Of a stretch of DNA of 64,000 nt, positions 1-13,109 are shown in pieces. Made by a program: the position numbers and the translations under genes. The stretch spans positions 79,635,482 to 79,699,481 of the forward strand of contig NC_073626.1 of NCBI RefSeq assembly GCF_029407905.1, written 5' to 3'. The notes under the pieces are model-generated. The model ran no database searches. It saw nothing but the letters and a program-made list of their open reading frames with translations, and had not been told where the DNA came from. Position 1 is the first letter of the stretch. Each line of letters starts with the position of its first letter. The DNA is from Bubalus kerabau (Eukaryota > Chordata > Mammalia > Artiodactyla > Bovidae).

Positions 1-112
1 TGCAGCAAATCAGAAGAAACAAGAAGATACCTGACTCGATGTAAAGTATTTAAATGCGGGGTTTGTTTCTCCCTTGGTTTGTACTTTCTTTTCATTTCTC
101 ATGGCGGTTGTG

Positions 113-150
<38 letters not shown>

Positions 151-1351
151 GGTGAGTGGTAGAGGAGTGTGGCTGGCATAGGAACAAAAGCAGAAGAAGA
201 AAAGAAGATTTCAGTTCCCTGAGGCTTAAACACAAATTCTACTGCTTCAAAAGGTATCAAGTGACAAGAATTTCTCTACCCTGTAGGCAAGCCATAGAAA
301 CAGAAATTGCAGTGGAAAAGGGAAAAGAGTAGGGAAGAATTTGTTTTGAGCCATCAAAAAGGGAACCTGGTGGTGGTGGGAAAAAAATCAGCAAGATATA
401 GTCACCTTGAAACTATGCCTCTAGCTTCCAGAGTTCTGATGCTTTTTGATTTGTAAACAGTTTTCTGCAGAATACATGAATATTTCCAGAACTTGTGACT
501 TGTGATATTTTAGTTTCTTCACCTCCAGTCCTTTGAATGTTCTTTTAATAATAATGGATTAGACCTTATCTGCATCCTGGCCAGTTTTATAAAACCAAGT
601 AATTGCTGAGCTGGGGAAGTAGCTTTATTCACATTTAATTTTTTAAAAGAGAAATTCTGCCACCCTCTGGACAGAAACCAAACATCTATTTCTTAGAGAC
701 TACCACAGAATACTGTCTTAAGGAACTGCCTTTGAAAATAAACATTTTAAAAAAAAATCTACGCTGTAAAAGTAGAGGAAGGAGGAATCACAGTTACTTT
801 AGATAGCATAGACAATATCTGGGGGAAAAACTCATATAAAAATACTAAATTGCTCCTAAGGAATTTTTAACTAAAGGAAATGGGCTCAAAGCACTTTAGA
901 GAAAAAATCTTCAGTGTTGAACTCATAATCTTTCCAAAACCACTTTATAGCCTACACTTCTGCTTTCCAGCCTGCAACAGCCAAGTAAAGATTTCTCGCA
1001 CAATCTCAGCCATGGCTGGTTTCACCCAGTTTTCATTATTGGTGGAATTTTTAAAAATCTACATATATATTAAATATATATGTGTGTTGGTTTTTAACTA
1101 GAATACTAGGACAGAGTGAGACTTCAGCCACTCTGAGACAAATTAGCCGTAACAGCACAAATGGGCAGCTAGTTTCTGAAGCTTTGCTGTTGTCATCTAC
1201 TGCGCATGGAGTACTTAATGTCATGTAATGAACTCAGAAATGCAGGGATGTGATAATTACCAGTAATAATGCTGGGTAAATCAAAACACACGACATGCCA
1301 TTTTTTATAAATAAACAGAGAGAGAAAGCAGAAAAATGCTGAGGACCATAC
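1..1351 (-). other. MYO3B intron, start of the intron after the 156-nt exon
   Basis: This is the 5' part of the intron that follows the 1352-1507 exon in transcript order. Apart from the TG microsatellite it looks like unique AT-rich sequence. The next expected exon (HERMHTRRPYHVEDAE-type linker) was looked for and not seen. Confidence 0.7.
115..147. repeat. (TG)n microsatellite
   Basis: An almost pure TG dinucleotide run of about 16 units lies inside the intron. It is a likely length polymorphism. Confidence 0.95.
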
Positions 1352-1507
1352 CTGGTTTTAACAACAGGATTTAGATGCTTCTGGTCTTGGAGGACCTTAG
1401 CCAGCTGCTTCTGCAGAAACAAAAGCTTCCCGTGGACTCCTTTAATAAATGGGTGGTCGAGGAGATGTGTGACCGAAGGTCGCTTTTCAAAATCTTTAAT
1501 GAGACAC
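1352..1507 (-). CDS. MYO3B: MYO3B exon: end of kinase domain plus linker (156 nt)
   Basis: This internal exon encodes about 52 residues of a class III unconventional myosin, which carries a Ser/Thr kinase ahead of its motor and works in actin protrusions such as hair-cell stereocilia and photoreceptors. Read on the minus strand, a CAG acceptor (1510-1508) precedes the exon and GTATGG (1351-1346) follows it. The peptide begins CLIKDFEKRPSVTHLLDHPF, the kinase subdomain X-XI signature with the conserved Arg in KRPS, and continues through GVHGK and LQKQLAKVLQDQK into the linker toward the motor. From memory of the family, this fits MYO3B and not MYO3A, which has a different stretch after HKF. 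Phase is 2 at both ends and the length is a multiple of three. The first base completes the Gln codon begun by the exon at 42634-42699. No frame damage is seen. The reading frame that continues past either splice site is intron. Confidence 0.93.
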
Positions 1508-4500
1508 CTGTTCACAAAAATCAACAAACAGTCCAAGTATTATCTTAGACACCTGGCTTCTCTGTAAATATGGGAGAGAGGAGAAAAAGCTCATTTATAA
1601 AACCTGATCACTAACCTTACATAGCTGTTTATTCATAGGTAGCAGAACATAGAAAAAAATATTCTCTACTAGTCAAATTAATCAAAATATAAGAAATATA
1701 TTTTAGTATGCTTTAAATATGTATTGAAAACACAATCAATTTAATTTGAAGTATTCAAAATACTGAAAAGATAGATTGGTCAGACTACAATTTCATTACA
1801 AAAAAAATGTTTACAATGGAGTCAAGTTGATTAGTCTATCTACTTTATTTTAGAAGCATATAAAATTATATATTATCATTTAAATGAAATCCAAGTATAT
1901 GAAATGTCCAGTATTTGGTGGTTGGGGAAATGCATTTCGGAGTTTGCAAGGACAGAAATGAATCATAAAGAAATCTTCACAGAGAAGATTCAATCCCTTG
2001 ATTTCTAATATCTTCTGAAGAAGCAGAAAAACCTCAGAACAGGAAGTGACTACAATATAATTCAGATGAATTGGAATGGAATTATTCAAACAGGGAACAA
2101 AAAGTCCATTCAAAATGGTAAAAACTGGGTTGCATTTAAACTCCTCTGTGGTTAATTGGTTAAAACTGCATGGTTGTAACCACTTTCTGCTTCAGATTCA
2201 ATGCCCTTTTCAAAGAAAACAATGATTCAGTACATTTTGCTGTGTGCTGTATGTTATTAAAGATGATTCTGACACAGGAAATTTCTAGTGAAATTGAATC
2301 TGATGAATACCCCTCCAATTACCATCGCATTTCCATTCTGAGTAGCTGCCCTTGACAGGAGAAAGAAATTTCAACATCCACACTTTTAAGTTATCAGTCC
2401 TTAGCTCACACTGGAGGCTTAGGGTAAACAGTGGATATCTTTCTGCCCACTCCATAAAATAAACGTTTTCAGTTTCCCCAATAGTGACATGCTAGCAACA
2501 TGTGAAACACAACATACTTAAAATAATGAAATGCACTGACAAATGGTAAAATGTTCAGCCTCACCTTGAGCATCTTTTCAAAACATTTAAGAAAACACAC
2601 TCCTCAACTGTTGGTTTTATTAAAAGGCCTTAATCTTTGTACTTCAAACCACTTTTGTATCCCTTGACTTCAGGTCCTGAAAGATACTTGGTAAATTTCC
2701 CAGTTATTTGGTTTTAGAATTGATTCAGGGCATTTCCTATCTATTGGAACTGGAGCTTTCAACTAGAAAAGCCAAAAGAACCCAGACTATCTCCATTTTG
2801 CTGCCTGCACAACTATAAATACCACCTCTGTCTTGCTATGGGAAGAAATCAATCATTTGACTTTTATAGATCCAGGAGCCTTTTGTATTTATTATTTTTC
2901 TTATAAAATAAAAAATCAGTGCCCAAGCCTGAAAAATACTCTGTTCATATTTTTAAATCAACAGTCTTCCTGGGATTACATGTATATTCATTTATATATA
3001 ATTATGTGACTACCAAAGGAAAATAAATGCTAATAATTCCCTAAGCACCTGGGAAGAAGGAATTTCTGGATAGTTTATGTGGCCAGTAATACAGGTGTAT
3101 GGCTTCATCATCTTGGCTTGAGGGATGGTGTATGAAAACTCCCAAAATAAGAACAGTCTGTGTTCTCTGAGAGTTCCTACTGAAGATGGACATGGTGGCT
3201 TCATACCACCACCCCTACCCAACCTGGATGGGAAAACAGGCACTGCTGGGACCCCTAGCTAAGCCGGCCCAAGGATATTGTGAGGGCGCATTACATCTGT
3301 CTCCCATCACCAAATAGCCATACCTCGTGTGGTCAAGTATATGCCCAAACAAGGGAATGCAATTCCTTAATAGATTTTCCCACCATATTAATTCATTTTG
3401 CTTTCTGAGCAACTCTCAACTGCTTGTTGACTAGCCAGTACTTAAATAAAAAACTCAAGGAGGCAAAAAGTGAGAGGCACACAATTAGTAGAAAATTTAC
3501 AGCAGGCGAATGGAAAAATGAGCAGGAGCTGCTTCTGTCTTCTCCTTCGGATAGGTGCCTTGGAACAGTGTTCCAGGTACTCAAAGCTTCTTGGACAGGG
3601 CTTGAGACAGACCAGGAAATCCATACTCCACCCTTATGAAAATAGGTATCTACAGGATTCTGGAGATGCAATTAAAGGTGCCATAATATCTTTCATAATT
3701 TTAGCATCCACTGGAAGAGCAAGGTTGCAAACAAGGTTACAAGATCCTTTGGCATTTTGGAAAGGATTTCTCTCTAGATCACAGGGGGAGTAAGAGGAAT
3801 GAGGATAAATAATTTAGTGAGATAATCAGACAAGGGAGAAATTAACAAGTGGATCTGTGGTCTCTTGGGAGATTCAAAAAATATAAAGATGGTAGGCATT
3901 TTACACTTTGAGGGAAAGACCAAGAGGATCTATTTGTTAGTTCTCTCAGGAAGGCCCAAGTGGGCTGAATGTCATACCACTGGGTCATCAAAACTGAAAC
4001 TGAGTGTGTATGGGAAGAATGCTAAGCAGAGGTGTGACATTCCAACTGCATCGGAGGGTTTTTAGGAGAAGGACAGGAAGACCTTGAGGGTACAGCCTTA
4101 TTATAAAACACTCTTGCATACTCTTTTCTCATGGGGAGCAAATAGCCAGGATGAAATGGACTTATTATTTTACTGATAAATAAAAGAAAGTTCTGTCTTA
4201 GGAAGAGATATGGCTGGAAGTCAAACATTACTAGATATCAATCAGGTCGTTGAAATCATATCATTTCATTTGTTCAGCAAACATTTATTACACAACCAGA
4301 ATTAGTCAAAATAGATTAATTCATAAAAAAATGATGACCCTTTTCCTCAAAGATCTACAATGTGATTTTAAAGATGGAAGGACAAGAGGAACATAAAAAA
4401 CAGGAGAAACCAGTGTTTGATTATTTAGAATGAAAAGGTCACAAAAAAGCATAGGGTTTTGGAGCTAAAGGACCAAGATTTTCTACTCTTACCCCTCTTT

Positions 4501-7500
4501 TACAAGGTAAGGAAGTTGAGGTCAAGTCCTGATAGTGATGAGACCAATTCCCTGGCTCCCACAAGAGAACCCCTCCTACTTTGCAGTGTGTTGTTAAAAT
4601 GGCACAGGCACAATGTGCAGACCAATGCTAAGTTATGGCAGGTGGGGGGAGCAGTCAGGTAAGCCGAGTGGAGAGAATGAGAATTGAGCTGAATTTGGGG
4701 AGAAGTTTTGGAACTAAACTGAACTCAATTCAGGGAGAAGATATAGAAGACATTTCCAGTTTGGGAAACTGGATCAGCAACGCAAGAAGCCAGATTAGGC
4801 AAGCTCTGTGGCTAGGAACTCAGGAGGCCACCAGAACGTTGACATTCACCTCCTAAGCTGTCTTCTTTGAATATCTAAGAACAATTCTTTACTTTAGTCC
4901 TTTTTCCAACTTTAACTTGGGAATATTCTTTATTGTTTAAGATGTTGCAATTTTGTGCCCCAAACCCATAACACTATGCTTGTCAGCTTATCATTCTGTC
5001 TTATTCTCCTTTCAGGCAGGGATTTAGTGGATTAATATAGAGTTGACAGTCAAGACCCATAAGAACTCCTGACAACTTCCATGACCTTTTTTACAGCATG
5101 ATTAAATCCTCTAACGATGTGGAGAACAAACATGGAAAACTAAGGAAGTTATAATATGCTTATTCATTTCAGGATTTCTTATTAAATCAGGAATTTCAAA
5201 TTCCAGATGCAGAATATTTTCTCCCAGCCTGGGATTCAACAGTTTTTATAAGAACATACATAAAACATTGACTTCTGTGTGGGAATATAGGGGCTGGCCA
5301 ATGTAAGGTAAGTTGAGTGAAACACTAGACTCATGAGACATTCCACTGAAGAATGAAACTAGTCTTCTGGTCAAAAGGTTGGGAAACACTGGTGATTCCC
5401 TGAATCAAGTAAATCTGGAGTTTCATAGTGCATATGAGCATATTAAATGTTCTTAGAAGTATGGAGGTAAAGAAAATTCAATTTTGTTTAGGTCCATGTT
5501 TCCAAACTTACTCGGCCACAGATCCTTTTTTGTATCAATGGAACCAGGGCCCTGTATATGACATCCTTGAAAGCTCTGTTGTGAGAATTCAGTACCAGAC
5601 TTTTGCAAATAACAGCTGTGTCTTCATCTCAGCTGATTGAGGGGAGATACTCAGAACCCCTAATTTTCACCAGCATGTTTGAGATACCTGTAGGCTGCAT
5701 TTCTGCAGAAGACAGGGTCTCAAACTGGGGAAATACATTCTCCAAGATAACTTCTTCCCAGAATCTTTGACTCCGGAAAAAAGAAATTGAACAAGGACTA
5801 GATTTAGAAAATATTGCTTTTTTCCCCCAAAATCGTAAGTAATTTTTTCTTTCAGTTCCAGATGTTTTAAAACTCTTTCTTAAAAATCTGGACTTATGTG
5901 TGGTTATCTCTGTGCTAAGATACAAAACAAAAGAATAAAAAATTAAAACTACCACGAGATGTATTAGCTGGATTTACAAAGCCATGGAAGGTGGTTTAGA
6001 ATATGATAGAAAAGTCCACCAGAAGAAAAAGGAAGCAAACTTCAGCCCTGAAAGAAATTAATCCATTACCTAATTTGAAATTCTAGTACCTTCCATCATG
6101 CATTCTTAGCTGAAGATTAATTCTCAGAATTCATTAGTATCACCACATTAAACACAGGTTGTTGCAGCCATTTGCTGCAATCTCCCAGCCTGGCTTCTGC
6201 CAGAATCAGGGGCAAATAAAGAGCCATTTCTTAACAAGAAACAAGGTCAGACTTCTGTGTCGGGCTCTGGAGCTGGCAGTGCTTGTGTTCCTTTTGCTCC
6301 CAAACGATCACACTGTTGAGATGCACCTGCCTGGCTGCTGTAAAGTGGCATTTCATAACCAAAGAATCAGATGCCTTCAAGGGGGAGCTATTTATTAAGA
6401 GTCACGAATGGATGTTTACTGATGACTAAACTATGCTTGATAAAAGCAGCTGAAAAGTCAAAAACTAAAAATACTGGTGAACTTGGAGAGAAAAGCAGGA
6501 GAGGGAGCAACTGTATTCTACATGTTGGGACAAAAGTAGACGAAAACTTGAGATTCATGTCTCTTTTCATTTCTTTTTTAATATGCTGTCTTTTATACTT
6601 TCTGCTGTTTTCTTGTGGCTTTGCTACTTAGGTTGTTAAGTGTTTCCGTTGTTACCGAATAGCTGAACGTTCTTGATCTGAGCAAGCATTTCCCTGCCCT
6701 GTGATGCACTGCATCTGCAGTTTGTATCATTGGCAGACAGAAGCCTGAGTGAAAAAGAGGCCTCTGCATGAAAAGAAGAAAACCTCCAGAGGGTATACTA
6801 ATTATAGGTTAAACATCAGAGCCCATGGTGCTGTCCTGGAAGGAAATTTCCATTTTGGAAGACAAGATTATGACAATCACAGGCATTTTCCCAATATGAC
6901 TAATGCCTCAAAAGAAGGCAGGCTGAGAAACTTGACACTGTATATGTAGCAAAACCAAATCTCATTTGGTGGAAGACTTAGCACCATTTCAGTTTTCATG
7001 TTCAGTCTGCAAATATTGCACATGGTGGTGAACTGAAATCATACACTAAGTTCACACATAGGGTAGGGAAGTAGGGTCCTAACCTGAAACAGAGAAGAGA
7101 GGACCAGAAGCCTATTTCTCAGCAAGGCTGATCTAGGGTTGTCAATCAGAGAAATCAGTCAGTATTTGCCAAAAAAAAAAAAAAAAGCCCTCAGAAGGTA
7201 GGATGGAGGGTTTTAAAACAGGAAGCTCAGTCCTTATTATGAGATGGGTAATGGGAGCAGATCCTATGTGGCAAAGTAGGAGAGAAGTTGCAGAGTGGCA
7301 GGACCACAGGGCAGCTGGCATCTTGCCTGAGGTCACTAGGGTGAGAAGGCAGGAACAGAGTTAGAAAGATGAGTAAGTCAGCACTACCTTTAGACAATGT
7401 CATCAGCACCAAAGGTCCAGAGTAAATTCAAGGGAACACAGAAGGAAAGAGAAATGGAAGAACATGACATGTGCATCATGGCAGCTGGAGAGAGTCCTAA

Positions 7501-8904
7501 AGCAAAAGGAGGGTCCGGGATGGGAGGGTGGCCTGAGGGCAGAGAGCCACCATGTGTAACCCGGAATGACCCAGGTTGTGCCCTGCATGACACCTGTGAA
7601 CACAACTACCTCTTCATGTTACCTCTATGTCTCTGATCCCAGAATCAATAGTAAATAGTTAGAAAAGTCCAGACTGACTCACTGTATTCTTAGGGAAGGT
7701 GATTGGTAACAGAAATTCTAGATCCTCAAGCATAGCTTGTCTGGCAGACAGGTTGAGGGCCAGCCACAGCCAAGAAGGACTGAGGGAAGAAGAGTTTACT
7801 ACACCACAAAAGAATGAGTAAAAGTGCAAGAGGCAAAGTGAGGAGAAGAACCAAAAGGAACCAGGCCAGAGCAGAGGAACAAGACAAGATGGGGCTCAGG
7901 GGACACTGAAGCTGAGGAGAAGCCAAAGGAGAGGACGGCAGAGGTGCAGTCTTATTACCATTGTTATCGCCACTCTTTCTTCTGTTTCAGTTGTGCTTTC
8001 TGCACTGCAAAGACTGGGGGTGAGCACACCCTCTAATGCTGTCACCAAAGAAGACCCCCATGTCCACGTCTTAGGACTAAGGCTGTCTTAAGGACTGAAA
8101 CCAGAGGGCCCAAGTCACCACCTTCTCACTCCTCTTTTTCTTTCTTTCTTTCTTCCTTGATTGGGAAAAGTAGTGATACTTTGCAATTAAACAGCTATTT
8201 CTCTAGGTAACTCTGGCCATGTGGTTCAGTCAGGGTGCTGGAAAAAAATGAACCATTACTCCATCGCACAGCTCCAGCAAGTTTATTGGACAATTAATCC
8301 ATATTCAGATCCCACCATCTGGTTCAAAGGGTTTGGGAAGGGGTAGTCCCTGGAGATGGGAGTCCTCTGATGGCTCCATCTCTCAGGCCGTGTCTTCCCA
8401 AGGATCTGGGAGTTGGCTGTTGCTGCAAGTGCTGCTGAACTTCCCCTGCAGCAGCCAAGCCACTTGCCTTTGGGACCTCTGTGAGGGGCTGAGGTTGGCC
8501 ACAGGTCAGCCTTAGACTCAGCCAGGAAACCAGATGTGGGTGAAGAGGTTTCTTGGCTTCTGTGAAGAGGTCTTTGCTTCAGGTGGAAATTAAGGTAATA
8601 CTTAAAGCAGGTCAGGAAGATGAGGAACAAAGAGGGAAGTGATGGCTGAGCCCAGAAGGAGGTATGGTTATGTAAATGTGGGTGAGTCAGAGCAAAAAGT
8701 TCATTTTAAAATGATATTAATCTTTAATTATTAATATAACTAGATTCATATAACACATTTATTATTATATATAAACTATTATTAATCTTAAAATATTTAA
8801 AATAGTCTGTTGATTTATTTAAATGACAGTATACTTAATCACTCTTACTCAAGCATGACACATGTACTCACTCATTTAAAAAAATTGGGGTGCCAATCAT
8901 TGGA
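1508..8904. other. Intronic stretch with no ruminant-specific repeats
   Basis: About 7.4 kb contain no BovB, Bov-tA, BOV-A2 or ruminant L1 that I can recognise. I see only a poly(A) tract near 7170-7186, a short TTTC tract near 8133-8156 and a purine-rich segment around 7780-7930. A phrase near 4268 (cagcaaacatttattaca) resembles a diverged old mammalian repeat. Short open frames here have no recognisable protein features. Confidence 0.6.
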
Positions 8905-9110
8905 GCAGTAATATATAAAGGTTAAAAGTCAGGGGTTAGGATCAAACCTAACTACTTCATAGAAGTACATGATGATACACAAGTTAATTTAATTCTCTGG
9001 GCCACAGTTTCTCCATCTGTAAAACTGCAATAAAGTCATTGTAGGGAGTGAATGAGATGATCAATGTTCAGTGCCTAGTACATAGTAAGCACTCAATAAT
9101 GCCAGCTCTG
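8905..9110 (+). repeat. MIR SINE
   Basis: The core phrases 'cacagtttctccatctgtaa' and 'cctagtacatagtaagcact' followed by caataa match the central and 3' parts of a mammalian-wide MIR. The tRNA-like 5' part is diverged. Confidence 0.85.
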
Positions 9111-11164
9111 TGGGCCAGCCACTGTATTAGGTGGTGGGGATACCGTCAGTCGGTTCATTGGAGGAAGATAGCATGGCATATGCATGGATAAAATGGCATA
9201 TCCAGTTCCAAGTAGGATGAGTGCTATAAAAAAGAAAGGTTAAAGTGCAACAGCTCCTTGAGTCAGATTTGAATAACACGTGCCCATTAATTACCTACTT
9301 TTTCTCAATGTGACTCCCAGCACTCAGGATAAAATTACTATTTGATAGATGTCCTGATCAGAACTTTCAAAGTTCTGGGGGAACAAAGAATTTTAGGCCC
9401 TGACAATTCAGCAAAAGCAAAGAACTTTGGCATTTTCAAGTTCAAGCCTTTGGGCACTCTTATTTTTGAATGTCTGGCTAATTTCTTTGATTCAAAAATC
9501 AATTTCCATTTTGACAAACCGTTATGGTCTGCTTCTTAGTCCAGGTTTAAGTGCCAGGGAATATATGAATCCTAATCTTTCCCTTGATCCTACTTGCCAT
9601 GTTGACTGGAATTAAATCCATAATTCTTATTTGTATGCATTTTTTCCTAGGAAGGGGAGGCAATGGACAGTACCCAGCCATTCCCTATGAGAAAAGAATA
9701 ACCAGTTTCATAGCACATGACCATTACAGGTAGGACTACTCCAGGACTGGAGTGGGGAGGCTAGGAGAGTGCAAAATAAATAGAAGATATATGCCTCCCC
9801 TCAAAATTTATTTTCTGGGATAATTCCAAACTTACACATATGAGACATTTAGAGATCCAAGTGGGATTAAATTCATTGACTCATTCAAACACTTACTAGG
9901 TATTTACTGTGAATGGCACTGCACCAAGTATTTCAAAGAAAAGATCCCTGGAGTGAGATGTCAACTTTTATGGAACTTAAAAACAAGCAATAGGATATAG
10001 ACATCAATAACAAGAATTCAAGGCTAAAAAGTGTAACCACTAGAGTGGTTCAGATGAAGTAAACAATTCTAGTTAGGTGAACAGTGTTTCACTGGAGAGG
10101 TGGTATTTAGGTCTTAAATTAGGAAAGCAATATTGACCAGAAATACAAGAAAGGAGCATTCTAGTGCAGAACACAGTAGGAGTGGAAGCCCATCCGCTCA
10201 TATGGGGAACAGAGTAGAATAGGATAATACAATTGTAATATAGATGGGGTGAGACCAGGAACATCTTATGCAGAACCTAGAAGATCATACCATTGAGCTT
10301 GAGTTTTCTTTCTTAGTCACATTGAAGTGGCTTTTTTGAACAGCAAGATAACACAATTATTTTAAAAAACAAACTAGAACTATACTAGAAAGTAAATTAG
10401 AGGGAGGGAATTAGGCAGGGAAGGGATCCATTTAGGAAACATACAGTCTGAATTAAATAAATGAGAAGGGAAAAATGATGACTGTAGCTGTAAACTTGAA
10501 GGCAAGTCAAGAATATGGAAAGAAAAAACAAAGAACCATCAATGGAATCTTAGACCAAGTTAAATCTAAGGACAGGCCTGTAGCTAAATCTTTGTGAACA
10601 TAACAATCTACTTTTTACCTTCACTATCCAATTACAATCTCTCTTGATAAGAACCAAAGATCTTTAAGTTACCAATTCAATGGTCTGTCCCCATTCTATT
10701 CTCTATTCACTGATGACCACCACTGACTTGCTCCTCCTTCTTGAAATATTCTCTTTCCTTGCCTGCAATGATGCCACATCTTTAGTTATTCTCTTACTTC
10801 TCCCTGACCACTTTTGCTCATTTATTTTCACTACCAGGTGGAATAAAATGGCAAGGTAGAGGAGAGAGGGTCTACAAAGACAAGCCCAAAATGAGGAAGA
10901 ATGGAAGTAGAATATCAGCCTTTATGCCCACAGGCTTGGAACTTGCTGCTAAACAAACTCTGGCTTTACCTGGTGGATCAAATGACCCAAATAGAGTATT
11001 TATTTGCATCCTATGGAGAAGGCCATCTCTACTCTCACAATTCCAAACAAGTCTACAGATTCCACTGCAAATAAGTGAATTTAACTACAGTGCACCTGTC
11101 TGGCACAAAGTGAAAATGAAAAGTGTAAGAAAAGCAGCAAATACGACTCCATAAAATTGACAGT
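9111..11164. other. Mostly unique intron with diverged old-repeat traces
   Basis: Around 9880-9990 (actcattcaaacacttacta...gaatggcactg) the sequence resembles a diverged ancient mammalian repeat. Around 10690-10840 a C/T-rich segment has a similar look. Neither could be assigned to a family. No gene was seen. Confidence 0.45.
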
Positions 11165-12290
11165 TAGTTGCTGCAAATGACTTTTATAATAGCCATAATG
11201 AGACATAATTCACATACCATAGAGTTCACTCATTTAAAGTATACAATTCAAATAGTTTTAGCATATTCACAGTTTTGTAACCACTAATAATCAATTTTTA
11301 GAACATTTTCATTGTCCGCAAAAGAAGCTCTATGTCCTTTAGCAGTCACTCCCAATTTCCCTTCAACCTCCTTAGTCCCAGGTGACTACTAACCTACTTC
11401 CTGTTTATATGGATTGCCTAGTCTGGACATTTCATGTAATATGTGTGGTCTTTTGTAACTGGCTTCATTCATTCAGCAAAATATTTTCAAAGTTCATGTT
11501 GTAGCATGTATCGACACAATATTCCTTTTTATTGCTAAATAATGCTCCATATAAGGATATATCATAACTTGTCTATCCATTCATCATCTGAGGGACATTT
11601 GGGTTGCTTCTACTTTTTGACTACTATGAATAATGCTTCTATGAACATTTGGGTACAAGTTTTTATGTGGGACATATGTTTTCATTCCTCCTAGGTGTAT
11701 ATACCTAGGAGTGGAATTGCTGGATCATATGATAACTTACTTTGCCAACAAAGGTCCATCTAGTCAAGGCTATGGTTTTTCCAGTGGTCATGTATGGATG
11801 TGAGAGTTGGACTATAAAGAAAGCTGAGCCCTGAAGAATTGATGCTTTTGAACTGTGGTGTTGGAGAAGACTCTTGAGAGTCCCTTGGACTGCAAAGAGA
11901 TCTAACCAGTCCATCCTAAAGGAGATCAGTCCTGAGTGTTCATTGGAAGGACTGATGCTGAAGCTGAAACTCCAATAGTTTGGCCACCTCATATGGAGAG
12001 TTGACTCATTGGAAAAGACTCTGATGCTGGGAGGGATTGGGGGCAGGAGGAGAAGGGGACGACAGAGGATGCGATGGCATCACCGCCTCAATGGACATGA
12101 GTTTGAGTGAACTCTGGGAGTTGGTGATGGACAGGGAGGCCTAGTGTGCTGCAATTCATGGGGTCGCAAAGAGTCGGACATGACTGAGCGACTGAACTGA
12201 ACTGAACTGATGATAACTTTATGTTTAAGCTTCTGGGGAACACAAGACTATTTTCCAAAGTGACTGCATCATTTTAAATTCTCACAATCA
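11165..12290 (-). mobile_element. Old L1 (L1M type) 3' region, split by a BovB
   Basis: Read on the minus strand this is the end of ORF2 and the 3' UTR of an ancient L1. Plus-strand landmarks are 'ggaattgctggatcatatga' at the right and 'gttgtagcatgt' with 'atggattgcctagtctgg' further left. The L1 stops at 11738, is interrupted by BovB, and resumes at 12210 with 'tgataactttatgtttaagc'. Confidence 0.8.
11739..12209 (+). mobile_element. BovB LINE fragment, 5'-truncated, with TSD
   Basis: The fragment starts at the LPTKV codons downstream of the RT core and runs to the BovB 3' tail of repeated ACTGA units. It is flanked by the perfect 10-bp duplication atgataactt at 11729-11738 and 12210-12219. 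The encoded fragment is interrupted by stops, for example TGA within the gctgagccctgaagaatt segment. Confidence 0.95.
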
Positions 12291-13109
12291 GATACAATTT
12301 ATTTTGAATATTTCATCTTGCTCTAGAATAATTTAAGGCATCTCACAACAGCATGTGTTTAAATAAATAAAGGTACTTGCAATAAGGCAAGATAAAAATA
12401 ATTAAAAGCAGAAGAGAAAAACAAAACAAAGGGGAAACTAGGGAATGAAAATAGGAATTAGAATACCAAATAAACTACTTTGTTAGAGGTGGCCACAGAT
12501 TTGGTTTCAGGCTCTAAAGCAGCCAGTGTGAAAGGGAAAATGCAGTCTATTCTCTATTCTTAAAATCCATTATATAAAAACAGACCAGCTGCTTGAAGAA
12601 GGATGATGAAGATGATGTTGCTGTTGACTGGTAAGGAGACTAGAGATTTACAACTTTACTGGGTTTTCACAGAAATGACTTCATATAACATAATGAATAT
12701 TATTTCCCTTTAGTAAACATGGCCATGGGTTTCATAGGGCTGTTTCTTATATCAATAACATGCTTTAATCCCAACTGATATCTTGTATCAAAGAACCATC
12801 AAGTAAAAACATTCTCCCTGGGTGGCCAAGGAAACACAGAATTTTCTGATCTTAATCTAGGCTTTATATCTACTAGCAACTAGGTGAATTTTTGTACAGT
12901 TAAGTCCCTTGATTCAGCACATGCTGAATGCAGCATCCAGATGCTGACATCCATCAAGGAAAAGAAAGGCAAGGTGTCAAGCTACCATGTGCTGTTCATT
13001 GCAAAGAATGGAAAGAAGATGGCTTAAAAAGTTTAGCCTATGAATCAAAAGCAACTCAAAAGTCAGGAGGGGAGATTGGGAGAGGAGGGAAAAGGACTGG
13101 AATATCATA
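12291..13109. other. Unique intron between two BovB copies
   Basis: AT-rich sequence with no recognised repeat or gene. Confidence 0.5.

Noticed and set aside
1234..1536. 100-codon frame over the MYO3B exon taken as a single-exon gene
   Set aside because: Only 1352-1507 matches MYO3B. The extensions cross a CAG acceptor and a GTATGG donor, so they are intron.
3393..3793. Cluster of 60-107 codon frames on both strands
   Set aside because: Competing frames in unique intron, with no domain or conservation signal I can see.
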